A stretch of 64,000 nucleotides of DNA. It comes from Bifidobacterium miconis. GTDB lineage: Bacteria > Actinomycetota > Actinomycetes > Actinomycetales > Bifidobacteriaceae. Made by a program: the position numbers and the translations under genes. The DNA lies in the NCBI RefSeq assembly GCF_019331735.1, contig NZ_JAHBBH010000008.1, positions 30,453-94,452 on the forward strand, read 5' to 3'. Shown here in pieces: positions 24,853-34,806 of the stretch. The notes beneath the pieces are model-generated. The model was not told the origin of the DNA, did not search any database, and worked only from the letters and a program-made list of their open reading frames with translations. Numbering within the stretch: the stretch's first letter is position 1; every line of letters begins with the position of its first letter.

Positions 24853-26148
24853 ATGCGGTTGCAAACGGATAATGACATGGTCGGCAAGCGCTGGCGTTCG
24901 AGGGCGCTCACGGACGACGAGTTCGACGCGCTGTCCGCGGCGAGTCCGGAGGGCGGATTCCAGCAGACCGCCGCGATGCGCCGCATGGTCGAGCAGGAGG
25001 GCGCCGCGCAGACCGAACTGGTCGGTCTGGTCGACGCCGACGACAAGCCGATCGCCGGCGCGATGGTCGCGTACACGCAGGGACGGTTCGGCCTCGAAGG
25101 GTCGATCTGGCTCGGCCCGCTGTGCGACGCGCACAACGAGCATCTGCTCACCGCGATGACGATGGCCCTGCACGTCGCCGCGCACAAGCGCGGCGCGATC
25201 AGCGTGTCCTGTTGGCCGGACGACGTGTACCTGCGTCGCACGTCCGACGGTGAGCCCGACGGCGAGCCCGACGACCTGCTGGTCGGCAACTACGAGAAGC
25301 TCGGCTGGCATCACGCTGGCTTCGACCGCGGCTACGGCTCGATCGTGAACCGCTGGGTGTACGTCAAGGACCTATCCGGATTCAAGTCGGCCGACGACCT
25401 GCTCAAGTCGTATTCGAAGAACACGCGGCGCAACGTGAAGATCGCGCGCAACAGCGCGGTCCACGTGCGCAGGCTGGACCGCGACGAGCTCGGCGTGTTC
25501 CACCACATCTGCGAGCTGAGCAGCGTCAAGCAGCATTTCCAGAACCGCGACCTCGCCTACTTCGAGGGCGTGTGGGACGCGTTCGGCGACCGGGCCGAGT
25601 TCATGGTCGCCGAGATCCATCTCGACGAATACCTCGCCGGCTGGCAGGACAAGTACGCGAAGTTCGCGCGCGAGGCCGACCGTCTCGAGGCGGCGTTGCC
25701 CGAATCGAAGTACCCCGACGACGTGCGCAAGAAGCTCGACACCGCCCGCCGCAACGTCGAATCCGCCGAACACCGCATCGCGGACGCGAAGGAGCGCATC
25801 GAACGCGACGGCCACGTGGTGCCCGCCGCGGCCGGCCTGTTCATGTGGCATGAGCGCGAGCTCGTCTACTTCTCGTCCGGTTCGGACGAACGGTACGCGA
25901 AGTTCTACGCGCCCACCGCGATCCAGCACGAGATGATGTCCCGCTGCCTCGAACGCGGACTGCACCGCTACAACTTCTACGGCATCTCCGGCGTGTTCGA
26001 CGACCCGGACGACCCGGGCCGCGGCGTGCTCGAATTCAAGCAGGGGTTCAACGGCTACGTCGAGGAGCTTCCGGGCGAATTCACCCTGCCCGTGGACCGC
26101 ATCCGCTACGGGCTCAAGGCCGCCGCCGCTGCGGTGCTGCACCACTGA
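24853..26148 (+). CDS. FemAB/MurMN-type peptidoglycan interpeptide bridge transferase, copy 2
   Basis: A 431-residue paralogue of the gene just upstream, sharing the same domain frame: SAASPEGGFQQTAAMRRMVE, NRWVYVKDLSGFKSADDLLK, SYSKNTRRNVKIARNSAVHV, a coiled coil around DKYAKFAREADRLEAALPES, and RYNFYGISGVFDDPDDPGRG, then GVLEFKQGFNGYVEELPGEF. Two clearly different copies suggest that the bridge has more than one residue, each enzyme adding one, as FemA/FemB or MurM/MurN do. GAGGAGTAATC precedes the ATG at 24853. A 192-base gap separates it from copy 1 with no clear terminator. Confidence 0.88.
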   Translation: MRLQTDNDMVGKRWRSRALTDDEFDALSAASPEGGFQQTAAMRRMVEQEGAAQTELVGLVDADDKPIAGAMVAYTQGRFGLEGSIWLGPLCDAHNEHLLTAMTMALHVAAHKRGAISVSCWPDDVYLRRTSDGEPDGEPDDLLVGNYEKLGWHHAGFDRGYGSIVNRWVYVKDLSGFKSADDLLKSYSKNTRRNVKIARNSAVHVRRLDRDELGVFHHICELSSVKQHFQNRDLAYFEGVWDAFGDRAEFMVAEIHLDEYLAGWQDKYAKFAREADRLEAALPESKYPDDVRKKLDTARRNVESAEHRIADAKERIERDGHVVPAAAGLFMWHERELVYFSSGSDERYAKFYAPTAIQHEMMSRCLERGLHRYNFYGISGVFDDPDDPGRGVLEFKQGFNGYVEELPGEFTLPVDRIRYGLKAAAAAVLHH

Positions 26149-26251
26149 CCTGCGGCCGCTGAGACGGCATGCGGGCGCCGTCCGCCAGATGGTCGGCCGG
26201 CGTCCGTTGCCGTCGCCGTAAGGCAGGGCTCATGCTAGATTGACGACTTGC

Positions 26252-26332
26252 GCGCGCGTGGCGGAATTGGTAGACGCGCAGGATTTAGGTTCCTGTGTCT
26301 TGTACGTGTGGGTTCGAGTCCCATCGCGCGCA
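26252..26332 (+). tRNA. tRNA-Leu (anticodon TAG)
   Basis: The 81-base gene folds with a 7-bp acceptor stem GCGCGCG/CGCGCGC, anticodon stem CAGGA/TCCTG around the loop TTTAGGT (anticodon TAG), a long variable arm typical of class II tRNA, and the T arm GTGGG-TTCGAGT-CCCAT. CCA is not encoded. An extended -10-like TGCTAGATT ends about 10 bases upstream. Confidence 0.95.
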
Positions 26333-26412
26333 CTTCCCCGACCGGCTCTGCAAGACGCGGCCCGCACGCCGCAGTACGGCGGCCGGGTCGAGTACGGGAG
26401 AGGAAGCACGAC

Positions 26413-27414
26413 ATGTCCGCCATTCTCAAGCCCATCGCGTTCCTGATCATCATCTTCGCCGCGTATCTGGTCAAGCGCGCCGGACTGTTCCGCCCGCGCG
26501 ACTATCGTGTCATGCAGGTCGTCGTCTTCGACTTCACGCTGCCGGCGTCCATCATCGTCTCGTTCGCGACGAATCCGCACCATCCGAGCATGCTGCTCAT
26601 CTCCGGATTCGCGTTCCTGTGCGCCCTGCTGCCGCTGCCGCTCACGTTCCTCGCCTCCCGGCGCAAGCCGGCCGCCGACCGCGCGTTCCTCATGCTCAAC
26701 GCGTCCGGCTTCAACGTGGGCAACTTCTGCTTTCCCGTCTTGCAGGCGTTCATGGGCCCGTCCGCGCTCGTGACGGCCTCCATGTTCGACATCGGCAATT
26801 CGGTCATGGTCACGGCCGGCACCAACGTGATGACCACGTCCATGCTGCACATCGACATGGATAAGCCGATCACCGAACAGCACGCCGGCAACGCGCCCAC
26901 GCTGCCGTACACGCGGCCCAAGGACCGCGATGCGCGCCGGCTCGCGCGCCGCGCCAAGCTGCGCAAGATCGCCAAGGGCTTCCTCACGTCGGTGCCGTTC
27001 GACATCTACATGCTCATGCTGGTCGTGATGTTCGCCGGGATTCCGATCCCCTCGTTCGTCCCCACGCTGCTCGACCCGGTGGCGAACGCGAACTCGTTCT
27101 GCTCGGTGTTCATGGTCGGCATGCTTATGGATCTGCCGAAGACCGGCAAGGACGTGCGCGACGTGCTGCGCGTGCTCGCGTGGCGACTGCCGCTGGGGAT
27201 CGCGTTCGCCGCGATCGCATGGTTCGCGCTGCCGTTCGACGCAAGCGTGCGCAAGGCCGTGGTGATGCTCGCGCTCGCGCCGACGGCCGTGTTCTCGACG
27301 CTGTTCACCGACCGCGTGCTCGGCAACGCGAAGCTCGCCGGCTTCACGCTCGCCGCGTCCGCGATCGTCGCGATTCTGCTCATGACCGGCGTGCAGTTCC
27401 TGCTGCCCGCCTGA
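26413..27414 (+). CDS. AEC family (auxin efflux carrier type) transporter
   Basis: A 333-residue membrane protein with about ten hydrophobic segments, opening LKPIAFLIIIFAAYLVKRAG. The central NASGFNVGNFCFPVLQAFMG (Asn, Gly and Pro rich) and the C-terminal ALAPTAVFSTLFTDRVLGN match the repeats of AEC permeases, which move small carboxylates or similar anions. The substrate is unknown. A hydrophilic loop of about 60 residues (DMDKPITEQHAG through RRLARRAKLRKIAKG) divides the halves. It follows the tRNA by 80 bases; AGAGGAAGC lies before the ATG. Confidence 0.85.
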   Translation: MSAILKPIAFLIIIFAAYLVKRAGLFRPRDYRVMQVVVFDFTLPASIIVSFATNPHHPSMLLISGFAFLCALLPLPLTFLASRRKPAADRAFLMLNASGFNVGNFCFPVLQAFMGPSALVTASMFDIGNSVMVTAGTNVMTTSMLHIDMDKPITEQHAGNAPTLPYTRPKDRDARRLARRAKLRKIAKGFLTSVPFDIYMLMLVVMFAGIPIPSFVPTLLDPVANANSFCSVFMVGMLMDLPKTGKDVRDVLRVLAWRLPLGIAFAAIAWFALPFDASVRKAVVMLALAPTAVFSTLFTDRVLGNAKLAGFTLAASAIVAILLMTGVQFLLPA

Positions 27415-27424
27415 TCTCCCTTAA

Positions 27425-27470
27425 CGAGCCAAAACCGCCACTTCCCATGTTGCGTGGCGGTTTTGGCTCG
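27425..27470. terminator. 17-bp perfect hairpin (GTGGCGG family) after the AEC gene
   Basis: CGAGCCAAAACCGCCAC (27425-27441) pairs exactly with GTGGCGGTTTTGGCTCG (27454-27470) across a 12-base loop. It begins 10 bases after the stop codon. Confidence 0.75.
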
Positions 27471-27482
27471 CTGTGGTATACG

Positions 27483-27962
27483 GGCTCTTCGCATTTTGGC
27501 GTGTATGAATGGGTTCGGTGAGGTGCGGCTCTGTGGTATCGAGATCGCCGCACTGTTCGTGCGTCCGATGCTGTTGTTGTCGTGAGATTGCGCGAGAGCG
27601 CAATCTCACCATCGCGCACAGCGCGATGAAAACGGCATTGCGCTCTCGCGCAATCCAGTGTTTCCAGCGGCAGCAACCGCTGCCGCGCCCGAACGGTTGC
27701 AACGCTCCCGGATACTGGCGGCAGCTCTCGGCCTCGGCTAGGCCGAGCCGTGAAGAAAACGCCGGAGGCGTTTGTAGGCGAGGAGCGAGCGACAGCGAGC
27801 CAGCAAAACGCGGCCGTCAGGCCGTCCTTAATTGCTGAACGCTCCCGGCGAAGCCGGGTGGGGGGCGTCGCGGCGCTACGCGCCGCCAACAACACAGCAT
27901 CGCGCGCAGCGCGATTCCGATACAACAGGCATGCGGCCATATACGCCAAAATACGAAGAGCC
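27483..27962. mobile_element. 480-bp non-coding element with terminal inverted repeats (relative of the 51894 element)
   Basis: The left end (27483-27507, starting GGCTCTTCGCATTTTGGCG) is inversely repeated at the right end (27938-27962, ending CCAAAATACGAAGAGCC) with 2 mismatches in 25. The inside is a string of hairpins: GAGATTGCGC/GCGCAATCTC, CATCGCGC/GCGCGATG, GCGGCAG/CTGCCGC, CTCGGCC/GGCCGAG, AACGCC/GGCGTT, CCCGGCGAAGCCGGG and GGCGCTACGCGCC. The 8 bases on each side (GGTATACG and GCACATCG) do not match, so any target duplication is lost. No gene is present. It closely resembles the two ends of the element at 51894-52922. Confidence 0.85.
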
Positions 27963-27977
27963 GCACATCGTCCCTTG

Positions 27978-28229
27978 TTGGACCACCTATGCCCACAACC
28001 GTCCTGTCGATCGCTCTCTTGAGAAGAATCAAAAACGGTCGTGGGCATAGAACGTACATTTGCGAGACACAGCGGCGAGGTGATCCGCTCGATTCCACTC
28101 ATTCGTGGGCATAGGCGGTACATTATGCCGCGCCGGTCGTGGGTACAGACCAACCATTTGCACGATCGTGGGCATAGACCAACCGCGAACAAGCCATTTT
28201 CGACCTCTACGCATCCCGTCTATGCCCAC
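27978..28229. repeat. Cluster of 19-bp GTGGGCATA repeats, copy cluster 2
   Basis: The same family as at 743-962. Plus-strand copies: GTGGGCATAGAACGTACAT (28041-28059), GTGGGCATAGGCGGTACAT (28105-28123), GTGGGTACAGACCAACC (28139-28155) and GTGGGCATAGACCAACC (28168-28184). Inverted copies bracket them: CCACCTATGCCCAC ending 27996 and CCCGTCTATGCCCAC ending 28229. Two sub-types are seen, one ending GGTACAT and one ending GACCAACC. No gene lies within. Confidence 0.8.
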
Positions 28230-28401
28230 AATCTGTTGATTGCAGGTCAGACCTTCGATCCCACTGGCAGGGAATCCGGTCAGGACCGGGATATTCCGTT
28301 TACGTCAGTGAACGAAAACCGCCACGACAATCATTGGGCACCGATGGTCGCCGGACCCCGATGAGGGAGCCTGGATGCAGGGAGTTGGATAAACACGGAA
28401 T
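28230..28401. other. Intergenic stretch between repeat cluster 2 and tRNA-Thr
   Basis: Apart from a lone half of the GTGGCGG hairpin family (GAACGAAAACCGCCACG near 28310-28326), I see no gene, promoter or structure here. Confidence 0.5.
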
Positions 28402-28432
28402 AAACAAAACCCCGGCCGTTGGGGCCGGGGTT
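28402..28432 (-). terminator. Rho-independent terminator of tRNA-Thr
   Basis: CCCCGGCC pairs with GGCCGGGG across a 5-base loop. On the minus strand the stem is followed by TTTTGTTT. It lies 9 bases past the tRNA 3' end. Confidence 0.85.
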
Positions 28433-28440
28433 GTGGAGGG

Positions 28441-28513
28441 AGCCACTTGACAGAATCGAACTGTCGACCTGCTCATTACGAGTGAGCCGCTCTACCGACT
28501 GAGCTAAAGTGGC
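28441..28513 (-). tRNA. tRNA-Thr (anticodon CGT)
   Basis: The minus strand reads GCCACTT-TA-GCTC...; the acceptor stem GCCACTT/AAGTGGC, anticodon stem GCTCA/TGAGC around CTCGTAA (anticodon CGT), and a T arm with TTCGATT are complete. The gene is 73 bases with discriminator T and no encoded CCA. Confidence 0.95.
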
Positions 28514-28860
28514 TTGTTGCCCGGATCGCATTCGCTTTCCGCGCACAAGACTGAAAGCATACAGCATGGCCAGTGGTTTGCCAAATCGTGTTGCGCACGG
28601 TGTGTCGCGTTCGCCGTGGCGCCCGCGTTGACGTCGTTGTACCGGTTGGAGCGGCTTGTTGCCCGGAACGCGAAAGCCCACTGTATTGCGATCGTTTGCT
28701 TTCGGTTTACCGGTACGTTGTCAAGCCGTTGTTTTGTGTAGTTATGTCTGCTTTTGTGAGTATCTTGTGAGGTGAAGTAACCGGAGTGGCATTCGGCCGT
28801 CGTCAGGTTGGCCGAAGCGCCGCGCCGCTTCGCCAAGTGATGATGAAAGGACCAATACCT
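28514..28860 (+). promoter_or_regulatory. Divergent region between tRNA-Thr and pgi
   Basis: A possible pgi promoter is TTGTCA (28718-28723) with TTATGT (28742-28747), spacer 18. AAAGGA precedes the pgi ATG. A 15-base direct repeat GGCTTGTTGCCCGGA occurs at 28511 and near 28652, the first copy overlapping the 5' end of the tRNA. No gene is evident. Confidence 0.35.
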
Positions 28861-30554
<1,694 letters not shown>

Positions 30555-30561
<7 letters not shown>

Positions 30562-30654
30562 TTCCCTGGGGAATCAGAACGCAGTGTCCGGTGCGGACGC
30601 GTTGCGTCCGGCTACGAACAGTCCACTGGACTGTTCGTCACGAGTTCTGATTCC
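30555..30654 (+). terminator. Overlapping hairpins at the 3' end of pgi
   Basis: GTTCTGATTCC (30555-30565, containing the stop codon) pairs with GGAATCAGAAC (30570-30580). A second exact copy of GTTCTGATTCC at 30644-30654 can pair with the same middle segment. Between lies the palindrome GAACAGTCCACTGGACTGTTC in two abutting arms and a GTCCG/CGGAC stem. Confidence 0.6.
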
Positions 30655-30683
30655 GTCGCGTAACGGAGTCTGACTGAGCATGA

Positions 30684-30720
30684 TGGTCTCCCGCCTTCAT
30701 TGGCGGGAGACCATTTTGTT
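30684..30720 (+). terminator. Rho-independent terminator downstream of pgi
   Basis: GGTCTCCCGCC pairs with GGCGGGAGACC across 6 bases and is followed by ATTTTGTT. Confidence 0.85.
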
Positions 30721-30771
30721 ATGTGCCGTCGCGTGATACGATGACCGCAATTCGGAAGACGGGGGAGTGCG

Positions 30772-31962
30772 ATGACGGACGATCAGATTCCTTGGGACGA
30801 TGCCGCAAACCGTGCCGGCGGCGACGCCGATTCCGCACGTCGCGGCAATCCGTACGTTATCGGCGACCATGATGCCCGCCACGGCCGCAGTGACGGCGAT
30901 GATGAGGCCGACGATTCGTCCGAAACGGCTGCGGACGATGATGCCGACGACGCTGACGATGACGGCGATGACCTTGCGTACCGTCCGCGCATGCCGCGAT
31001 GGCTGGCGCTGCTGATCGCCGTGGCCGTGATCGCGGCCGGCGCGGGCGGGTTCGCGTTCCGCCGCGCACGGCAGGGCGGTTCGGCGATCAACTGCTCGTA
31101 CAGCGAGTCGGCCGACCAATGCTACGGCGGATTCACGCCGCTCACGCCGTCCGGCGAACGCCTTGCGACGAATGCGGCCGCCGCGGACTACTTCAGCACG
31201 GCCGTCGCACCGGTGTATCCGGCCGACGAAGCCCTGCGCAAGGCGGTATTGTCGGGCGATCTCGACGTCGTCCACCACACCGCGAAAACGGCCCGCGACA
31301 CGACGCTGCGGGCCGCACGCACGCTGGCCGCCCGCACCTGGCCGAGCGCACTCGACAAGCCTATCCGCGCCGCCATCGCCGAATACCAGCAGCGCGCCTC
31401 CATCTACGCCAACCTCACCGGCAACACCAACCGGGAAGCCATCGAAGACCTGCTGTTCCGCACGCTGTCCGCCACGCGATCGTCCTCCGACGTGCAGCGA
31501 CTCATCCGCGCCAAGCTCGAACTCGACCCCACGCCCGAGCCGGCCCCGCCGTTCGACGTCACCGCGGTCAAGGACGCGGGCGACTGCAACCAGCTCACGT
31601 TCCTCGACGGCAAAGAGCGCACCGTGACGCGGCACTGCGTCGCGATCACCGTCACCAGCCGCGTGCCGGCCGACGTGCCGTATCTGTCCATGCGGCTCAA
31701 CCTGCTCGACAAGGACGGCACGGTCGTCGCAGGCGACCTGCATGCCTCCGGCATGTCCGACGCGGACGATCCAAACTCCATTCACGACGGCGGCACAGTT
31801 ACGCTCACCGTCGACATCAACCCGCGCATCGTGCGTTCCGGCTACCGGCTCGCGGCCGACGGCTGGTCCGTGCACACCGCCGACGACCTCATCATCAGCG
31901 ACGACTACACGCCAGCACAGGCGGCCGCGCTCGCGCCGCTCAACGCATTCCGCATACCGTGA
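30772..31962 (+). CDS. Membrane-anchored protein of unknown function, paralogue A
   Basis: A 396-residue protein that I do not recognise. The first about 75 residues are very acidic and disordered (ADDDADDADDDGDD), one hydrophobic segment follows (WLALLIAVAVIAAGAGGFAF), and the rest is probably extracellular. That part has a helical half (YFSTAVAPVYPADEALRKAV; AARTLAARTWPSALDKPIRA) and a strand-rich half (RHCVAITVTSRVPADVPYLS; GGTVTLTVDINPRIV) with an immunoglobulin-like look. Three Cys residues lie outside. It shares layout and local sequence with the next gene 14 bases downstream; the two form an operon. GGGGGAG precedes the ATG. Confidence 0.75.
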   Translation: MTDDQIPWDDAANRAGGDADSARRGNPYVIGDHDARHGRSDGDDEADDSSETAADDDADDADDDGDDLAYRPRMPRWLALLIAVAVIAAGAGGFAFRRARQGGSAINCSYSESADQCYGGFTPLTPSGERLATNAAAADYFSTAVAPVYPADEALRKAVLSGDLDVVHHTAKTARDTTLRAARTLAARTWPSALDKPIRAAIAEYQQRASIYANLTGNTNREAIEDLLFRTLSATRSSSDVQRLIRAKLELDPTPEPAPPFDVTAVKDAGDCNQLTFLDGKERTVTRHCVAITVTSRVPADVPYLSMRLNLLDKDGTVVAGDLHASGMSDADDPNSIHDGGTVTLTVDINPRIVRSGYRLAADGWSVHTADDLIISDDYTPAQAAALAPLNAFRIP

Positions 31963-31976
31963 GAGGAAGAACGACC

Positions 31977-33017
31977 ATGAGCAACGCAACATCGTCGTCC
32001 GACACGCCGCACGCGACCGCGACTCCCGCATGGAAACCAAGCGTCTGGACGTTCCTCGTGCCGGCCATCCTTGCGGTCGCGGCGCTCGGCGGCGGCTACC
32101 TGCTCGGCGGCGTGCAGGCGATCGGCCGCGACGTGTGCCTGTCCGACGCGATCTACGACATCAACGGCCGAACGCCGTCGCCCGTCGACCTGCCGACGTA
32201 CCACGGGCCTCGTCTCACACGGCAGGCGGCCGGAGCGTACTACGTCAAAGCCGTCGACGCGTCATGGAACGACATCCAGCACGCGTTGCCGACGCTCGCA
32301 GGCAACGACCTCGCCGCCATCCACGAACAGGCCGCCATCGTCGCGAAAGCCATGAACCGCACGGCCGACATGCTCACCGCACGCACATGGGACGACTTGG
32401 GCTACGACGTCACCGACGCGCTCGACGACATCGTGCGTCAGTACGGCAACCTCGCGCAGGACGCGCAATATGCGGCTGCATCAATCGACATTCAGGACGC
32501 GAACAATCTCATGCGCGACCTGATCATGTTCGGCAACCACGCCGACGCGGCCCTGCGAGACGATCTCGGACTGCCCGCCGGCACGCCGTTCACGCCGCCG
32601 TTCGACATCGTCGCCGTCGCCGACCGCGGCATCTACGACGCGGCCGCCAACGACGACGACCGCTCGATCGACGACGGCAAGCACATCGTCGACGTGACCG
32701 TGCGCAGCAACGTGGCCGGCATCGTACGGTCGGTCAGCCTGTCTCTCACCGTCACCTCGGCCAAGGGACGCACCGTCGGCACCGCGGACGGCGGCATGGA
32801 CGGCCTCGCGCTCGCGGCCGGACAGTCCGTCGTCGTGCCGGTCGCGATCGATCCTGAACTCGCGACGAGCGGCGCGACGCTGTCGCTGAAGACGCTGTGG
32901 ATGCGCAACGGCAGCTCGTCCACCATCATCAGTCTGGAAGATGCCGACGGCGGCGCCGCGCCGGCCGACGACTCGCTGAGCCGGCTTGGCGCGCTCGCCG
33001 GCTTCCGCCTTCGGTGA
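31977..33017 (+). CDS. Membrane-anchored protein of unknown function, paralogue B
   Basis: A 346-residue protein related to the gene before it. It has a short Ser/Thr-rich N terminus, one membrane segment (VWTFLVPAILAVAALGGGYL), a helical domain (QAAGAYYVKAVDASWNDIQH; LTARTWDDLGYDVTDALDDI) and a strand-rich domain after PPFDIVAVADRG (compare PPFDVTAVKDAG in paralogue A). It lacks the acidic N-terminal region of A. GAGAGGAAG lies before the ATG. No enzyme motif is visible; a role at the cell surface is inferred from topology only. Confidence 0.75.
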   Translation: MSNATSSSDTPHATATPAWKPSVWTFLVPAILAVAALGGGYLLGGVQAIGRDVCLSDAIYDINGRTPSPVDLPTYHGPRLTRQAAGAYYVKAVDASWNDIQHALPTLAGNDLAAIHEQAAIVAKAMNRTADMLTARTWDDLGYDVTDALDDIVRQYGNLAQDAQYAAASIDIQDANNLMRDLIMFGNHADAALRDDLGLPAGTPFTPPFDIVAVADRGIYDAAANDDDRSIDDGKHIVDVTVRSNVAGIVRSVSLSLTVTSAKGRTVGTADGGMDGLALAAGQSVVVPVAIDPELATSGATLSLKTLWMRNGSSSTIISLEDADGGAAPADDSLSRLGALAGFRLR

Positions 33018-33026
33018 TGATCCCGT

Positions 33027-33080
33027 GCGTGGCGGAAAGCGCTCGCTGGCACGCCCCTCAGCGAGCGAAAACCGCCACGC
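33027..33080. terminator. GTGGCGG-family hairpin after paralogue B
   Basis: GCGTGGCGGAAAGCGCTCGCTG is matched, with a few mismatches, by the arm CAGCGAGCGAAAACCGCCACGC. It begins 9 bases after the stop codon. Confidence 0.7.
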
Positions 33081-33155
33081 GCGAACGGCGGAGCGCAGGT
33101 AACGCGGACTGAGTATTCTGGAGCACGGGAGTAATCAATGAAGCAAGGAGGCAGC

Positions 33156-34058
33156 ATGGTAACGACCTATCAGACCGACTATCCAATGGCGTCCAAGGTC
33201 TATTTCACGCGCGACATCAGCCCCGCCGGACTCATGCGCGTCTACAGGGCGCTCGGCGCCCGGCCGCAGGGCAAGGTGGCTGTCAAGCTCAGCTCAGGCG
33301 AGGGCGGCAACAAGCACTATCTGCAGCCGTCGCTCATCGCCGACCTCGTGCACGAACTCGACGGCACGATCGTCGAATGCAACACCGCATATCCGGGCAC
33401 GCGCGACACCAGCGAGCATCACTGGCAGACGATCCGCGAGCACGGCTTCGCCGACATCGCGCCGTGCGACATCCAGGACGAGGAGGGCGAAATCACCATC
33501 CCCGTCGCCGGCGGCAAGCGCATCACCGGCGACATCGTCGGCTCGCACTTCCCGAACTACGACTATTACGCGGTCCTCTCGCATTTCAAGGGCCACACGA
33601 TGGGCGGCTTCGGCGGCGCGCTCAAGAACATCTCGATCGGCATGGCGTCCTCGAACGGCAAGCGCCGGCTGCATTCGGGCGGCGACAAGATCCTCAACAA
33701 CCCGTTTGGCGGAGACCAGGACGCGTTCCTCGAGGCCATGGCCGAGGCGGCGACCGCCGTGTTCGACGCGCTCAAGGGCAACATGCTGTTCATCAACGTG
33801 ATGAACAACCTGTCCGTCGACTGCGACTGCGACGGCAACGCGGCCGCGCCGTGCATGCACGACATCGGCGTGTTCGGCTCGCTCGACCCGGTGGCCGTCG
33901 ACCAGGCGTGCGTCGACCGCATCTACACGTCCGACGAGGACAATTCCGCGATGATCGAGCGCATCGAATCGCGCCATGGCATCCACACCATCGAGCACGC
34001 CGTCGAAATGGACCTCGGCAGCCGCGAATACCAGCTCGTCGACCTCGACCAGCGCTGA
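33156..34058 (+). CDS. DUF362 family protein
   Basis: A 300-residue cytoplasmic protein of the DUF362 family: KVAVKLSSGEGGNKHYLQPS, DGTIVECNTAYPGTRDTSEH, VLSHFKGHTMGGFGGALKNI, then FGSLDPVAVDQACVDRIY. Family members often carry 4Fe-4S ferredoxin domains; here no classic CxxCxxC is present, only a Cys cluster in SVDCDCDGNAAAPCMHDIG, which could hold metal. AAGGAGG precedes the ATG at 33156. The gene leads a three-gene set with an ECF substrate-binding component and DUF1893. The reaction is unknown. Confidence 0.88.
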   Translation: MVTTYQTDYPMASKVYFTRDISPAGLMRVYRALGARPQGKVAVKLSSGEGGNKHYLQPSLIADLVHELDGTIVECNTAYPGTRDTSEHHWQTIREHGFADIAPCDIQDEEGEITIPVAGGKRITGDIVGSHFPNYDYYAVLSHFKGHTMGGFGGALKNISIGMASSNGKRRLHSGGDKILNNPFGGDQDAFLEAMAEAATAVFDALKGNMLFINVMNNLSVDCDCDGNAAAPCMHDIGVFGSLDPVAVDQACVDRIYTSDEDNSAMIERIESRHGIHTIEHAVEMDLGSREYQLVDLDQR

Positions 34059-34126
34059 GGCCGGCGCGTTCGCCGTGGCCGCGTTCGTCGTCGCGTCACG
34101 TTCAGCCGAAGAAGGAGACAATCAAT

Positions 34127-34720
34127 ATGCAATCCAACGAAACCACCCAATCCCGCATGTTCACGGCCGCGCTGCCGTCCGTGAAGTTCCAGACCGCGGC
34201 GGCGATCATCGCCGTGGTCGCGGCCGTCGCGCTGCCGCAGGTTTTCCACGTCGCCGGCGCGGCGCTCGGCCTCGGCACGATGATCGGCCAGACGCTGCTG
34301 CCGATGCACCTGCCCGTGCTGCTTGTGGGCCTTTTGGCCGGACCGTTCGCGGGACTCGCGACCGGCGCGCTCGCCCCGATCGCGAGCTTCGCGTTGACCG
34401 GCATGCCGATGGCCCCGATGGTGCCGTTCATGATCATCGAACTCGCGTCCTACGGCCTGTTCGCGGGGCTCCTGCGCGGCGTGCGCCTGCCGGCCACCGT
34501 GCCGTCGCCGCTCGGCTGGCTCGCCAAGCTGGTCGGCGCGCAGATCGCGGGCCGTATCGTCGACGCGCTGGCGATCGCCGTGGCCGTCTCGCTGCTCGGC
34601 AACACGAGCATGACCGTCGCGTCCGTTGCAGCCGCCGTCGTGACCGGCCTGCCGGGACTCGTGCTGCAATGGGTGCTTGTGCCCGTGGTGATGACCGCTG
34701 TGGATCGCCGCCGCGACTGA
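34127..34720 (+). CDS. ECF transporter S component (substrate unknown)
   Basis: A 197-residue membrane protein with about six hydrophobic segments (AAAIIAVVAAVALPQVFHVA; GQTLLPMHLPVLLVGLLAGP; MVPFMIIELASYGLFAGLLR; VASVAAAVVTGLPGLVLQWV). The MHLPVLLVGLLAGPFAGL segment is typical of S components that capture a vitamin or metal-chelate and share the EcfAAT energising module, which is not encoded here. GAAGGAGAC lies before the ATG. The substrate could be tied to the DUF362 and DUF1893 neighbours, but I cannot name it. Confidence 0.82.
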   Translation: MQSNETTQSRMFTAALPSVKFQTAAAIIAVVAAVALPQVFHVAGAALGLGTMIGQTLLPMHLPVLLVGLLAGPFAGLATGALAPIASFALTGMPMAPMVPFMIIELASYGLFAGLLRGVRLPATVPSPLGWLAKLVGAQIAGRIVDALAIAVAVSLLGNTSMTVASVAAAVVTGLPGLVLQWVLVPVVMTAVDRRRD

Positions 34721-34806
34721 TGGTCGGGCGGGACGTGCGCACCGCGTGAAACCGTGTGATGATGGCCCCTCGTTCGCGAGGGGTCATCGCATGAAAGGAG
34801 ACATCG

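Noticed and set aside
26248..26412. Upstream extension of the AEC transporter through the tRNA-Leu gene
   Set aside because: It would translate the tRNA; the ATG at 26413 has a binding site and starts the first membrane segment.
28511..28670. Attachment site at tRNA-Thr (15-base repeat GGCTTGTTGCCCGGA)
   Set aside because: The repeats are only about 140 bases apart with no integrase or foreign genes between, and only 3 bases of the repeat lie in the tRNA.
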